A DNA stretch of 64,000 bases from Undibacterium sp049340185 (GTDB lineage Bacteria > Pseudomonadota > Gammaproteobacteria > Burkholderiales > Burkholderiaceae_D). A program made the position numbers and the translations under genes. The stretch lies in contig NZ_JBMPPC010000009.1 in the NCBI RefSeq assembly GCF_049340185.1, positions 1 to 64,000 of the forward strand, read 5' to 3'. Below are positions 47,889 through 57,805 of the stretch, piece by piece. The notes beneath the pieces were generated by a model. The model was given only the letters and a program-made list of their open reading frames with translations. It was not told the DNA's origin and did no database searches. The stretch's first letter is position 1. Each line of letters begins with the position of its first letter.

Positions 47889-48740
47889 TTATCGCTTTTT
47901 CGCTGCCAGACCGACGGTAGGCGCGATAAACGCCTGATACACAGCTCCCGCCTGTTCATTCCATTGCGCTACTTGTAATTGCTGCTTCAGGACTGTTGCC
48001 ATATCGCCGCGTGCAATCGGCCCCGTCAGGGCTTGTGCTGGCCCCATCTGAAACACATTGCTTAAACTCTGCTGCGCCAGCGGCTGTGCCATCGCCATTG
48101 CCATCTCCGCCGGAATACCCGCGGCTTGATACGCCTCCAGTGCCAGTTCCATCAGGCTGACCAGATAATTACTCGCGAATACCGAACCGGCGTGATACAG
48201 CAATTTATTCTCGGCACTGATCTCGACGGTACGGGCACCGATGCTCTGCATCGCAGGCAATAGGACCGCGAGTGCAGCATCGTCACCCTCCAGACTACAA
48301 ATCGTGCCGGAAAAATGCGCAGCAAGATGCGCGACATTCGCAAAGCTACACACCGGATGCACGCTCGCGACTTTCGCACCAACGGCAATCGCCGCCCGCA
48401 ACTCTATCGATGCTTTCGCGCCGCTACAATGAAACACGAGGCTGGCAGCGTGAATAATTCCGGCGTCGACCAGATCCTGACAAGTCGTCGCAATCTGGTC
48501 GTCCTGCACCGTCAGCATCAACACATCTGGAATGCGTAACTGCGCCCCGGCAAGATCGTTAGCAATACCAGCAGCCCGTCCTGCTCCTATCATGGCTGCC
48601 GCACGCTCTGCGCTATCGAACGACCGGTTACAAACATCGAGGATAGAAAAAACCTGATGCTGTACAAATTGATGGCCCAATACTTGACCGACCTTACCCG
48701 CACCGATGATGCTCAGGGTTTTCTTATCCATGACACTCAT
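47889..48740 (-). CDS. Rossmann-like / DUF2520 oxidoreductase
   Basis: A 283-residue protein: N-terminal NAD(P) Rossmann domain (SIIGAGKVGQVLG), then a helical DUF2520 domain (about 150-280, with LYHAGSVFASNYLVSL). It resembles short-chain 2-hydroxyacid or ketopantoate-type dehydrogenases, but its substrate is unknown. It overlaps the Crp/Fnr gene by 4 bases (ATGA). Confidence 0.85.
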   Translation of the reverse strand: MSVMDKKTLSIIGAGKVGQVLGHQFVQHQVFSILDVCNRSFDSAERAAAMIGAGRAAGIANDLAGAQLRIPDVLMLTVQDDQIATTCQDLVDAGIIHAASLVFHCSGAKASIELRAAIAVGAKVASVHPVCSFANVAHLAAHFSGTICSLEGDDAALAVLLPAMQSIGARTVEISAENKLLYHAGSVFASNYLVSLMELALEAYQAAGIPAEMAMAMAQPLAQQSLSNVFQMGPAQALTGPIARGDMATVLKQQLQVAQWNEQAGAVYQAFIAPTVGLAAKKR

Positions 48741-49456
48741 TTTCCCGGCTCACCCATAAATCCGCGCAGACCATCCAGATCAAGGATCGTGATACCGCCG
48801 TAATCGACACTGAGTAATTTTTTCTTTTCTAAAACCTGCAAAGCCTGATTCGCCCGTTGCCGCGACACGCTGGAGATATAACCGATCTCTTCCTGAGAAA
48901 TTTGTAGTTGCATGCTACTACCGGGATTCAGATACGGATGAAACATCGCTGCCAGGCAACGCGCTACCCTTGTGTCGGTGTCCAGCATGCGGTCATACTC
49001 GACCAAAGAAATAAATAGTCCCAATCGCTCATTCAACTGTTGAAGCAAGAAGCGGTTAAACGGAATACTGTTATCCAGCAACCAGTTGAAGGTACTGCGC
49101 GGCATGTAGGCAACCCGCGTGTCGCGCAAAGCAACGACATCGTATTTACGCGGCTCTGTCTTCAGCAAAGAACCTTCGCCAAACCAGCCGCCTGCCAGCA
49201 TACAACTGAAGGTCACTGTCTTGCCTTCTGGCGAAATACTGCTCATTTTTAAAAATCCCTGAATTACGCCCATCCAAAAATCGACGGTATCGCCTTTACG
49301 ACATACGTAACCACCGGCGGGGACAAAACGCTCGATGACTTCGGCCTCCACTTTTTGCATATGTTCGGGTGCCAGCATGCTTGCCCAGATCGTCCGTGCA
49401 AATTTGCTCTCCGCTTGAGATTGATGCGTGCTTGCCGCCAACGGATTGTCTGACAT
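48737..49456 (-). CDS. Crp/Fnr-family regulator lacking cAMP contacts
   Basis: About 239 residues: a cNMP-like domain (about 25-150) and a winged helix-turn-helix (about 165-235). FGEG is present, but the Arg-Ser cAMP phosphate contact is replaced (PRKYD). The recognition helix reads SVSRQRANQAL instead of SRETVxR. It should therefore sense another signal and bind another operator than the CRP encoded at 6222-7028. It is divergent from the acyl-CoA ligase / ABC transporter genes and is their likely regulator. Start 49456 is chosen over 49501. Confidence 0.85.
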   Translation of the reverse strand: MSDNPLAASTHQSQAESKFARTIWASMLAPEHMQKVEAEVIERFVPAGGYVCRKGDTVDFWMGVIQGFLKMSSISPEGKTVTFSCMLAGGWFGEGSLLKTEPRKYDVVALRDTRVAYMPRSTFNWLLDNSIPFNRFLLQQLNERLGLFISLVEYDRMLDTDTRVARCLAAMFHPYLNPGSSMQLQISQEEIGYISSVSRQRANQALQVLEKKKLLSVDYGGITILDLDGLRGFMGEPGK

Positions 49457-49963
49457 GATTAGTGGTCTGCATCCTGATTGAGGCAGCGTACAGGTAGGCA
49501 CACAATAAGATTCATAAATGTGAAGGCGCTCGATGGAATTAGATGATGTCAGATCATATCGGCTATCGATGAATGCTGCGACGCACCAACGATAGTCTGT
49601 GGTTTAAATGAGATTGTCGGGCAGATGACAGCCTGTTGCGTTTGACCTGTCTACTATCCTCTTAACAAATATAAACGAGAAAATCTGGAGACATTGTATA
49701 AGCGAACAGAGCCACAAGGAACATCTTGTGCACTCGTGCAACATCCACGCTGCTACACCATGTCTGCTCCTGCATCGGGACCAATGACACAAGTTCTATC
49801 TGCCTGTGAGGTTTTGAAAAAACTCTCACAGAACAGTAAGTATGCCGTAAGGGAGTGTGAGGAAACTCACCCACATCATCAGAACTAAGGTGATCTATGG
49901 CGATTGATTACGATCCATGGCGATCCATTTTGTGCAAGTCGAATTAAGTAGCTGGCGGAGATA
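49457..49963. other. Divergent control region, 507 bases
   Basis: No credible gene. It contains the inverted repeat and near-CRP motif at 49804-49871. The rest (49520-49790) shows nothing I recognise. Confidence 0.55.
49804..49871. promoter_or_regulatory. Inverted repeat and CRP-like motif upstream of the ligase operon
   Basis: CTGTGAG (49804-49810) and CTCACAG (49825-49831) form a spaced palindrome with GTTTT/AAAAC inside. Forty bases on, TGTGA-N6-TCACC (49856-49871) matches the CRP consensus with one mismatch. Either could be read by one of the two Crp/Fnr proteins. Confidence 0.45.
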
Positions 49964-51967
49964 ATGACCTACACGAATACTGCAATCACGACTGACACGA
50001 CCTTTCCCAGGCTCTTGCTGCGCAATGCGCACATGCGTGCGGATCGGCCCGCGTTCCGCGAAAAAGATTTAGGCATCTGGCAAACCTGGAGCTGGGCTGA
50101 GGTCAGTGCAGAAGTCCGCGCGCTCGCCTGCGGGCTAGCGGCACAAGGCTTTCAACGCGGGATGAATCTGGCGATTGTCGGTGACAACCGTCCGCGCCTC
50201 TACTGGGCCATGGCAGCAGCGCAGTGTCTGGGGGGGATCGCAGTACCGCTGTATCAGGATGCTCCCGCAGCGGACATGGCCTATGTGCTGGAGAATGCCG
50301 AAATTCAATTCGCCATCGTCGAAGATCAGGAGCAAGTCGATAAACTGCTGGAAATCAAACAGCAGTACGCGGGGATCCGGCATATTGCGTTCGATGATGA
50401 TCGCGGCATGCGTCATTATCACCAGCCGGAACTCACATCGTATGCCCGGCTGCAAGAAATCGGACGTGCCTTTGATCAGGCTCATCCCGAATTTTTCATG
50501 CAACAACTTGAGTCAGGACAGGCGGATGACACTGCCGTCATGCTGTACACCTCTGGCACCACGGGCAAGCCGAAAGGTGTCTGCCAGACGCATCGCTCAT
50601 TTATGAATGCTGCACATGGCGGTGCGAGTTTCGATCATCTGACTGAACGTGAAGACATCTTGTCTTACCTGCCGATGGCATGGGTCGGCGATCATTTATT
50701 TTCCTATGCACAGGCAATGGCGGCAGGCTTTACGGTGAATTGTCCGGAGTCAGGCGAAACTGTACTCACCGATCTGCGCGAAGTCGGCCCCACCTACTAT
50801 TTTGCACCGCCGCGCGTATTTGAAAATATGCTCACCACCGTGATGATACGTATGGAAGATGCTGGCGCAATCAAGCGCACATTGTTCCATCACTACATGG
50901 AAGTAGCGCGTCAAGTCGGATCAGATATTCTCGACCGCAAACCCGTCTCCCTGTGGGACAAACTGAACTATGCCCTGGGCAATTTCTTTGTCTATGGCCC
51001 CTTAAAAAACGTTCTCGGTCTGTCTCGCGTACGCGTCGCTTACACGGCGGGTGCAGCGATTGGTCCTGACCTGTTCCGCTTTTACCGTTCTATCGGTGTG
51101 AACCTGAAACAATTATACGGCTCAACCGAGACCTGCGCTTATGTTTGCCTGCAACCTGACGGTCACATCAAATTCGACAGCGTCGGACTTGCCGCACCGG
51201 GAGTCGAAGTCAAACTCGACGACAACGGAGAAGTGCTGGTCAAATCGGTCTCAATGTTGAAGGGCTATTACAAACGCCCCGATGCCACTGCCGAAGTCAT
51301 GGATGCAGACGGCTACTTTCATACCGGCGATGCGGGTATCTTTGACAGCGAAGGTCATCTGAAAATTATTGACCGCGCTGCCGACGTTGGCAAGCTGAGC
51401 AATGGCGATATCTTTGCACCGAACTATATCGAGAACAAACTCAAGTTCTTTCCGTTTATCAAAGAAGCCGTCGCCTTCGGCCATGACCGCGATACCGTCT
51501 GCGCTTTCATCAATATTGATATGGAAGCCGTTGGCAACTGGTCAGAGCGGCGCGGCATCGCGTATGCCGGCTACACCGATCTGGCGGGCAAGGCGGAGAC
51601 CTATCAGCTCATTATGTCCTGCGTCGAAAAAGTTAACGCCGACCTCGCCAGCGAAGCCTTGATGGCGAACACGCAAATCCATCGCTTCCTGATACTGCAT
51701 AAAGAACTTGATCCCGATGACGATGAACTGACCCGCACACGCAAGGTGCGCCGTGGTTTTGTCGCGCAAAAATATGCGGTGCTGATCGACGCGCTGTACT
51801 CAGGAAAACGCTCCCAGCATATCGAAACACAGGTGAAGTTTGAAGACGGTCGCCAAGGTAAAGTCAGTGCCGACCTGCACATCAGCGATGTCAAAGTCAT
51901 CGCTGTCAATCAGCCCACTACGACAAAAACAACAAAAATAACAAAAGGCAGCGTGAGGACAGCATGA
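49964..51967 (+). CDS. Acyl-CoA synthetase (AMP-forming, long-chain type)
   Basis: A 667-residue adenylate-forming ligase that activates a carboxylic acid to its CoA thioester. The P-loop is MLYTSGTTGKPKG; other motifs are YGSTE and YFHTGDAG. The length and the inserted PLKNVLGLSRVRVAYTAGAA region fit the long-chain fatty-acyl group. It is first in an operon of ABC transporter genes, so it probably activates the imported compound. The acid is unknown; long-chain, aromatic or isoprenoid acids are possible. Confidence 0.9.
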   Translation: MTYTNTAITTDTTFPRLLLRNAHMRADRPAFREKDLGIWQTWSWAEVSAEVRALACGLAAQGFQRGMNLAIVGDNRPRLYWAMAAAQCLGGIAVPLYQDAPAADMAYVLENAEIQFAIVEDQEQVDKLLEIKQQYAGIRHIAFDDDRGMRHYHQPELTSYARLQEIGRAFDQAHPEFFMQQLESGQADDTAVMLYTSGTTGKPKGVCQTHRSFMNAAHGGASFDHLTEREDILSYLPMAWVGDHLFSYAQAMAAGFTVNCPESGETVLTDLREVGPTYYFAPPRVFENMLTTVMIRMEDAGAIKRTLFHHYMEVARQVGSDILDRKPVSLWDKLNYALGNFFVYGPLKNVLGLSRVRVAYTAGAAIGPDLFRFYRSIGVNLKQLYGSTETCAYVCLQPDGHIKFDSVGLAAPGVEVKLDDNGEVLVKSVSMLKGYYKRPDATAEVMDADGYFHTGDAGIFDSEGHLKIIDRAADVGKLSNGDIFAPNYIENKLKFFPFIKEAVAFGHDRDTVCAFINIDMEAVGNWSERRGIAYAGYTDLAGKAETYQLIMSCVEKVNADLASEALMANTQIHRFLILHKELDPDDDELTRTRKVRRGFVAQKYAVLIDALYSGKRSQHIETQVKFEDGRQGKVSADLHISDVKVIAVNQPTTTKTTKITKGSVRTA

Positions 51968-52791
51968 CGGAGATAACGGACGTAACAACTACAACAAACA
52001 TGACAGGCACGGGTAGAAAAATCGGTGAAGTGATCCTGGATTTACAAGGCATCTCGCTGTCTTTTGGTGGTGTGAAAGCATTGACGAATATCTCTTTCAA
52101 CGTCAGAGAACACGAGATTCGCGCCATCATCGGTCCCAACGGCGCGGGTAAAAGTTCCATGCTAAATGTCATCAATGGCGTATACCACCCGCAAGAAGGC
52201 AATATCACCTACCGGGGTCAGCAGCGGCGCGGAATGAATACCTATGCCGCGGCAAAAAGCGGCATCGCCCGCACCTTTCAGAACATTGCCTTGTTTAAGG
52301 GCATGAGCGTGCTCGACAACATCATGACGGGACGTAACCTGAAGATGAAAAGCAATTTTCTGATGCAGGCCTTGTATTGGGGCCCGGCACAAAGAGAAGA
52401 AATCGCCCATCGCCAGAAGGTCGAAGAGATTATCGACTTTCTCGAAATTCAGCACATTCGCAAAACCCCGGTAGGCCGCTTGTCGTATGGTCTGCAAAAG
52501 CGCGTCGAACTTGGCCGGGCACTGGCGGCAGAGCCGGAGATACTCTTGCTCGATGAGCCGATGGCCGGTATGAACGTCGAAGAAAAACAAGACATGAGCC
52601 GCTTCATCCTCGACGTCAACGATCAGCTCGGCACTACCATTGTGCTGATCGAACACGATATGGGCGTCGTGATGGATATCTCCGACAGAGTGGTAGTACT
52701 CGACTATGGCAAAAAAATTGGCGACGGCACACCCGCAGAAGTGCTGGCGAATCAGGAAGTGATTAACGCTTATCTTGGCGTAGCCCATTGA
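51964..52791 (+). CDS. livG: Branched-chain-type ABC transporter ATPase (LivG-like)
   Basis: A 275-residue ATPase with Walker A GPNGAGKSS, signature LSYGLQKRVELGRAL and Walker B ILLLDEPMAGMN. It overlaps the ligase gene by 4 bases. The family handles branched-chain amino acids, amides and aromatic acids; the CoA ligases beside it favour an organic acid. Confidence 0.92.
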   Translation: MTEITDVTTTTNMTGTGRKIGEVILDLQGISLSFGGVKALTNISFNVREHEIRAIIGPNGAGKSSMLNVINGVYHPQEGNITYRGQQRRGMNTYAAAKSGIARTFQNIALFKGMSVLDNIMTGRNLKMKSNFLMQALYWGPAQREEIAHRQKVEEIIDFLEIQHIRKTPVGRLSYGLQKRVELGRALAAEPEILLLDEPMAGMNVEEKQDMSRFILDVNDQLGTTIVLIEHDMGVVMDISDRVVVLDYGKKIGDGTPAEVLANQEVINAYLGVAH

Positions 52792-52810
52792 TGATAGAAA
52801 ATCTTAAAAG

Positions 52811-52942
52811 CGCTCAACATAGAGGCACGGAAACACAGAGAAAAGCACAAAGGAAGCACAGAAAAATCAGGTGCTGAATATGAACAATCTTTCTCATGTT
52901 GTCCTCCGTACACCTGTATCTCCGTGTCTCTATGTTGAGAGG
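52811..52942. repeat. Dispersed intergenic repeat, inverted pair (copies 2 and 3)
   Basis: One copy at 52811-52840 and an inverted copy at 52914-52942 (CTCAACATAGAG against CTCTATGTTGAG). They fill most of the 210-base gap between livG and livH and could fold into a long stem within the operon mRNA. Confidence 0.8.
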
Positions 52943-53001
52943 TCTTCTGCCAACAATGCATGTTTGCCTAATATTTGCGTCATGTAAGCTGAAAGCTAGA
53001 A

Positions 53002-53904
53002 ATGAATATCAATTTTTTCTTTGAAGTCCTGATCGGTGGCCTGCTCTCAGGCGTCATGTATGCGCTGGTTGCCCTGGGCTTTGTACTGATCTACAAAGCC
53101 TCCGGCGTGTTCAACTTCGCTCAGGGGGCAATGGTATTTTTTGCCGCGCTGACTTGCGTCGGACTGACCGAGCAATTCAATCTCTCGCTCTGGCTGGCGA
53201 TCCCGCTGACCATGATCGTGATGGTCGCGCTTGGTCTGGCAATTGAACGCATCGTTCTGCGTCCTTTGGTCAATCAGCCGGAAATCACCTTGTTCATGGC
53301 GACAATTGGCCTGACGTTTTTTATCGAAGGTCTGGCCCAGTTATTGTGGGGCTCTCAACCACACCGCCTGAACCTGCCGATTGATGACGTACCTATCGAC
53401 ATACTGATGGAAAAATTTAACATCATCGTATCGCAATTCGACGTCATTGCTGCGCTGATTTGCGCCCTGCTGGTCACGGGTCTGGCATTGTTATTCTCAA
53501 AAACAAAAATAGGCCGTGCGCTGCGAGCGGTCGCTGACGATCATCAGGCAGCGCTGGCTGTCGGCATTCCCTTACAACAGATCTGGGGCGTGGTGTGGGC
53601 CGTTGCAGGTTTCGTCGCGTTGGTTGCGGGTCTGTTGTGGGGCGCCCGTAACGGCGTACAGTTTGCGCTGACCTTTGTCGCGTTAAAAGCTTTGCCGGTA
53701 CTGATCCTGGGCGGCTTTACTTCGGTGCCGGGAGCAATTGTCGGCGGCCTGATTATCGGCGCGTCGGAAAAACTCGCCGAGGTCTACATCGGCCCTATGG
53801 TCGGTGGTGGTATCGAAGGCTGGTTTCCGTATGTTCTGGCGCTGCTGTTCCTACTGGTGCGGCCTGAAGGTTTGTTTGGCGAGAAAATTATCCGGCGTAT
53901 CTGA
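53002..53904 (+). CDS. livH: Branched-chain-type ABC permease (LivH-like)
   Basis: A 300-residue inner-membrane permease with about eight helices. It has GLLSGVMYALVALGFVLIYK at the start and a LivH-type loop GRALRAVADDHQAALAVGI. It pairs with the LivM-like permease to form the membrane channel. Confidence 0.92.
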   Translation: MNINFFFEVLIGGLLSGVMYALVALGFVLIYKASGVFNFAQGAMVFFAALTCVGLTEQFNLSLWLAIPLTMIVMVALGLAIERIVLRPLVNQPEITLFMATIGLTFFIEGLAQLLWGSQPHRLNLPIDDVPIDILMEKFNIIVSQFDVIAALICALLVTGLALLFSKTKIGRALRAVADDHQAALAVGIPLQQIWGVVWAVAGFVALVAGLLWGARNGVQFALTFVALKALPVLILGGFTSVPGAIVGGLIIGASEKLAEVYIGPMVGGGIEGWFPYVLALLFLLVRPEGLFGEKIIRRI

Positions 53905-53937
53905 TGTGCTTCGTATAGGACTGATGTCAAACCCAGA

Positions 53938-53980
53938 CCTCTTACCGCAGAGACATGAGAACACGGAGATACGGAGATAC
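53938..53980 (+). repeat. Dispersed intergenic repeat, copy 4
   Basis: CCTCTTACCGCAGAGACA followed by AACACGGAGATACGG. Same family as the copies at 47.6 and 52.8-52.9 kb, in the gap between livH and livM. Confidence 0.75.
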
Positions 53981-54138
53981 GAAAAAAGATAGAAGTAAGC
54001 AGTTCTATGACATGTCGATTAAAAGGTTTTTGGACGTTACCGAAACTGAATGCGCAATATCCATGCGCCTTCCCAAGCATAAACACGTGAAAACCCGCAT
54101 GAATATTACGCATTTGAAATTGAAAATAAGGAAATTCC

Positions 54139-55197
54139 ATGTTCTACCGTGAAGCAGGTCAATTCAAACCCAGTTACGCTGCGGACAATCAGATTTTTCC
54201 TATTCGTCAGGACAGGATAGGGTTCGCGATTATTCTGGTGCTGGCCTTTGTGGTCGTACCGCTGATCGCGACGCCTTACGCATTTTCTGCGATTTTGATT
54301 CCGTTTCTGATCTTCTCGCTGGCGGCACTGGGACTAAATATTCTGACCGGCTATGCAGGTCAGTTGTCTCTGGGGTCAGCCGCGTTTATGGCAGTAGGAG
54401 CATTTGCCTCATACAACTTTGTGCTGCGGATTCCTGGTATTCCGGTATTGCTGGCCTTTATCCTGGGCGGCCTGTGTGCGGCACTGGTGGGAATCGCCTT
54501 TGGCTTGCCGTCGCTGCGTATCCGCGGCTTCTATCTGGCGGCGGCAACTCTGGCAACACAGTTCTTTGTGGTCTGGTGCCTGACTAAAGTACAGTGGTTC
54601 ACGAATTACAGTTCTTCCGGTGTCATCACAGCGCAAGAGATGGTGATCCTCGGGGTGAGCTTTACTACGCCCGTCAAAAAATATCTGCTGACTCTGTGTA
54701 TCGTTTGTGTACTGGCGCTACTGGCAAAAAACATGGTGCGGTCGAATGTGGGTCGTTCATGGATGGCGGTGCGGGACATGGACGTCGCCGCCGAAGTGAT
54801 CGGCTTTCGGCTGATGCGGACCAAGTTGCTGGCCTTTGCCGTGTCCTCGTTCTATTGCGGTGTGGCAGGCGCTTTATATGCGTATGCCTATCTCGGTACG
54901 GTGGAGCCTGAAGCCTACAATCTCGATCTATCGTTCCGGATCTTATTCATGATCATCATCGGTGGCGTCGGCTCCATACTCGGCTCTTTTCTTGGTTCTG
55001 CTTTCATCATTTTGCTGCCGATTGTCTTGAATCTGATTGCGCATAGCCTGTCTTTACCGACCAATGTGGCATCGAATCTGGAGCTGATGGTGTTCGGCGC
55101 ACTGATCATTTTTTTCCTGATTGTAGAACCGCATGGTCTGGCAAGACTGTGGCAGATCGCGAAAGAAAAATTACGCTTGTGGCCATTCCCGTATTAG
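54139..55197 (+). CDS. livM: Branched-chain-type ABC permease (LivM-like)
   Basis: A 352-residue permease with about ten helices, including LTGYAGQLSLGSAAFMAVGA, the LivM-family motif, and the cytoplasmic loop GRSWMAVRDMDVAAEVIG. An AAGGAA site precedes the ATG. Confidence 0.92.
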   Translation: MFYREAGQFKPSYAADNQIFPIRQDRIGFAIILVLAFVVVPLIATPYAFSAILIPFLIFSLAALGLNILTGYAGQLSLGSAAFMAVGAFASYNFVLRIPGIPVLLAFILGGLCAALVGIAFGLPSLRIRGFYLAAATLATQFFVVWCLTKVQWFTNYSSSGVITAQEMVILGVSFTTPVKKYLLTLCIVCVLALLAKNMVRSNVGRSWMAVRDMDVAAEVIGFRLMRTKLLAFAVSSFYCGVAGALYAYAYLGTVEPEAYNLDLSFRILFMIIIGGVGSILGSFLGSAFIILLPIVLNLIAHSLSLPTNVASNLELMVFGALIIFFLIVEPHGLARLWQIAKEKLRLWPFPY

Positions 55198-55328
55198 GGT
55201 CTGTGAACAACGAAAATAATAGAGCTGACGGAAAAATATCCCGGCAGTCCTGATAAAAGATGCGATGGTACTCAAGGTGTGCACATCAAGCATCGGGCTT
55301 TACCTTATCCAACCACGAAGGAGACATC

Positions 55329-56639
55329 ATGAAATTACTCAAATCAATATTGTTAGGCACCGCCTTTGCAAGTGCCATCGGCGCTGCCAGCATCGCGCAG
55401 GCGGATGAACAATTCATTCCCTTGCTGTCGTACCGGGTCGGCCCTTATGCCGCCGGTGGCTCCGGGTTTTATGGCGGTGCGATTGATTACTTTAATCTGA
55501 TCAATGCCAAAGGCGGCTTGAACGGCGTCAAGATTTCATGGGAAGAATGCGAAACCGAATACAACGCCTCTCGCGGTATTGAATGCTACGAACGCCTGAA
55601 AAAATCGAATGGTGGCGCATCGCTGGTCGAGCCACTCTCTACCGGTATTGCCTACGGCATCCTGGACCGGGTCGCCGACGACAAAATCCCGATGACGACA
55701 CTGGGATATGGTCGCTCTGACGCCGCGAACGGTAAAGTGTTTCCGTATATTTTTCCCCTGATCACGAGCTACTGGAACCAGGCAGCGGCAATGACAAAAT
55801 ATCTGGGCGATAAATCCGGTGGCATGGACAAGCTCAAAGGAAAAAAAATCGTCCATCTGTATCACGACTCTGCATTTGGCAAAGAACCTCTACCGGTACT
55901 GGAGGCGCAGGCCAAACAATACGGTTTTGAACTGATTAAGATCCCGGTGGCGCATCCGGGTAATGAGCAGCAATCACAGTGGCTGCAAATCCGTCAGGCC
56001 AATCCTGATTACGTGATTCTGTGGGGCTGGGGCGTCATGAATGCCGTCGCGATCAAGACCGCACAACGCAATGGTTTCCCGCGTGAAAAAATGCTCGGCG
56101 TCTGGTGGGCAGGTTCCGAGGAAGATGCGATTCCGGCAGGTGATGCGGCCAAAGGTTACACCACGATGACCTTCAATACACCAGGCAACTATCCGGTACT
56201 CGATGAAATCCGTAGCAAGGTGTATGCCGCCGGCAAAGGCAATCTGGGCGACAAGAGCCGGGTCGGATCGGTGTATCACATGCGTGGTGTAACCGCTGCG
56301 ATGCTGTGGGCAGAAGCGATTCTGAAAGCGCAGGACAAATACGGCAAGGGTAAAACTGTCACGTCAGAACAAATTCGCTGGGGCTTTGAAAACCTGAATG
56401 TCGATGAAGCACGTCAGAAAGCGTTGGGCGCTCTCGGCATGTTCCCGCCAGTTAAAACCTCGTGCGAAGACCATGAAGGTTCAGGCGCCGTCAAAGTCCA
56501 GCAATGGACAGGCGACAAATGGAAAGCCATCACACCAAACTGGATGACGGGTGATAAGGCACTGACACGCGCATTGCTGGAAGAATCTTCCAACAAATAT
56601 GCAGCAGAGAAAAAAATTACTCCGGCTTGCCTGAAGTAA
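55329..56639 (+). CDS. Periplasmic substrate-binding protein of the ABC transporter
   Basis: A 436-residue type I periplasmic-binding protein with a signal peptide (ending SIAQA). It contains KISWEECETEYNASRGIECYERL and LYHDSAFGKEPLPVL. It is longer than amino-acid-binding LivJ (about 365) and nearer the family that binds aromatic or fatty acids. ATG 55329 follows AAGGAG; an upstream open stretch from 55260 is not protein-like. Confidence 0.92.
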   Translation: MKLLKSILLGTAFASAIGAASIAQADEQFIPLLSYRVGPYAAGGSGFYGGAIDYFNLINAKGGLNGVKISWEECETEYNASRGIECYERLKKSNGGASLVEPLSTGIAYGILDRVADDKIPMTTLGYGRSDAANGKVFPYIFPLITSYWNQAAAMTKYLGDKSGGMDKLKGKKIVHLYHDSAFGKEPLPVLEAQAKQYGFELIKIPVAHPGNEQQSQWLQIRQANPDYVILWGWGVMNAVAIKTAQRNGFPREKMLGVWWAGSEEDAIPAGDAAKGYTTMTFNTPGNYPVLDEIRSKVYAAGKGNLGDKSRVGSVYHMRGVTAAMLWAEAILKAQDKYGKGKTVTSEQIRWGFENLNVDEARQKALGALGMFPPVKTSCEDHEGSGAVKVQQWTGDKWKAITPNWMTGDKALTRALLEESSNKYAAEKKITPACLK

Positions 56640-56830
56640 ATCGCCGCACTATCAAGATGCAACAGCTTCCTTAGTGGATTTCCCGCTCCTGCCGCCTCAT
56701 TCGTGGGGACACAAAGCAGGAGTGGGTTCTTTTAGTGTGATGAATTAGGGTAGATGAAGTCCGATCTGCCATCAGTACAAAATGACCGTGATTGCCGCAG
56801 GCGCGCGCAACCCGGCACAACCTGTCTGAG

Positions 56831-57727
56831 ATGAATGAGAACACCATGACGATACACACGATCAGCAATACCAATGCGGGATATGGCAATAGCGGCAACA
56901 GTGACGCCAGTGTGATGGATCAAAATCCTGCCTATCTCAGTGTGAACAATATTGAGGTCATATACGACCATGTGATCCTGGTGCTCAAAGGTATTTCGCT
57001 GCAAGTCCCGCAAGGAAAAATCGTCGCCCTGCTCGGTGCCAACGGCGCGGGTAAATCGACCACGCTAAAAGCCATTTCGACTCTGCTACGCAATGAGCGC
57101 GGCGATATTACCAAAGGGGATATTTGCTTTAAAGGACAGCGTGTCGATCACCTGACCCCAAACGAGCTTGTCAAGCGCGGCCTGTCGCAAGTCATGGAGG
57201 GACGCCACTGCTTTGCGCATCTGAGCATAGAAGAAAATTTACTGACCGGCGCCTATACCCGCAGCATCTCGCGCAGCGAATTAAAAGCGTCGCTGGAGAT
57301 GGTGTATCACTACTTCCCGCGCTTACGTCAGCGTCGCAGTTCACTGGCGGGCTATACCTCCGGTGGCGAGCAGCAGATGTGCGCAATCGGACGCGCGCTG
57401 ATGGCAAAGCCATCAATGATTTTGCTCGACGAACCATCAATGGGAATCGCACCGCAACTGGTCGAAGAGATTTTTGAAATCGTTAAAAGCCTGAATACCA
57501 AAGAGAATGTGTCCTTCTTGCTGGCTGAACAAAACACCAATGTCGCTTTGCGTTACGCCGACTTCGGCTACATCCTGGAAAACGGGCGGGTGGTGATGGA
57601 AGGTGATGCCAAAGATCTGGCCACCAACGAAGACGTAAAAGAATTTTATCTCGGTGTCTCCGGTGCCGGTCGCAAGAGTTTTCGCGACATGAAATTTTAT
57701 CGCCGTCGTAAGCGCTGGCTGGCGTAG
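56831..57727 (+). CDS. livF: Branched-chain-type ABC transporter ATPase (LivF-like)
   Basis: A 298-residue ATPase with Walker A GANGAGKST, signature GGEQQMCAIGRAL and Walker B MILLDEPSMGIAP. It has a poorly conserved N-terminal extension of about 30 residues and a basic C-terminal tail (YRRRKRWLA), both longer than in classical LivF (about 235 residues). The frame is open to 56792; ATG 56831 is preferred. Confidence 0.9.
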   Translation: MNENTMTIHTISNTNAGYGNSGNSDASVMDQNPAYLSVNNIEVIYDHVILVLKGISLQVPQGKIVALLGANGAGKSTTLKAISTLLRNERGDITKGDICFKGQRVDHLTPNELVKRGLSQVMEGRHCFAHLSIEENLLTGAYTRSISRSELKASLEMVYHYFPRLRQRRSSLAGYTSGGEQQMCAIGRALMAKPSMILLDEPSMGIAPQLVEEIFEIVKSLNTKENVSFLLAEQNTNVALRYADFGYILENGRVVMEGDAKDLATNEDVKEFYLGVSGAGRKSFRDMKFYRRRKRWLA

Positions 57728-57805
57728 CAAGGTCTCAGCAGAATTGGCATTCTCCGATAACACCAACGTGATTTTTACCGATAACCTCCTTCTTTTCTAT
57801 CAGCC

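Noticed and set aside
48737..49456. Second Crp/Fnr protein as reader of the perfect CRP sites
   Set aside because: It lacks the Arg-Ser cAMP contact and the RETxxR recognition helix.
49694..49888. 64-codon ORF before the acyl-CoA ligase
   Set aside because: It runs through the inverted repeat and CRP-like motif and has no protein-like features.
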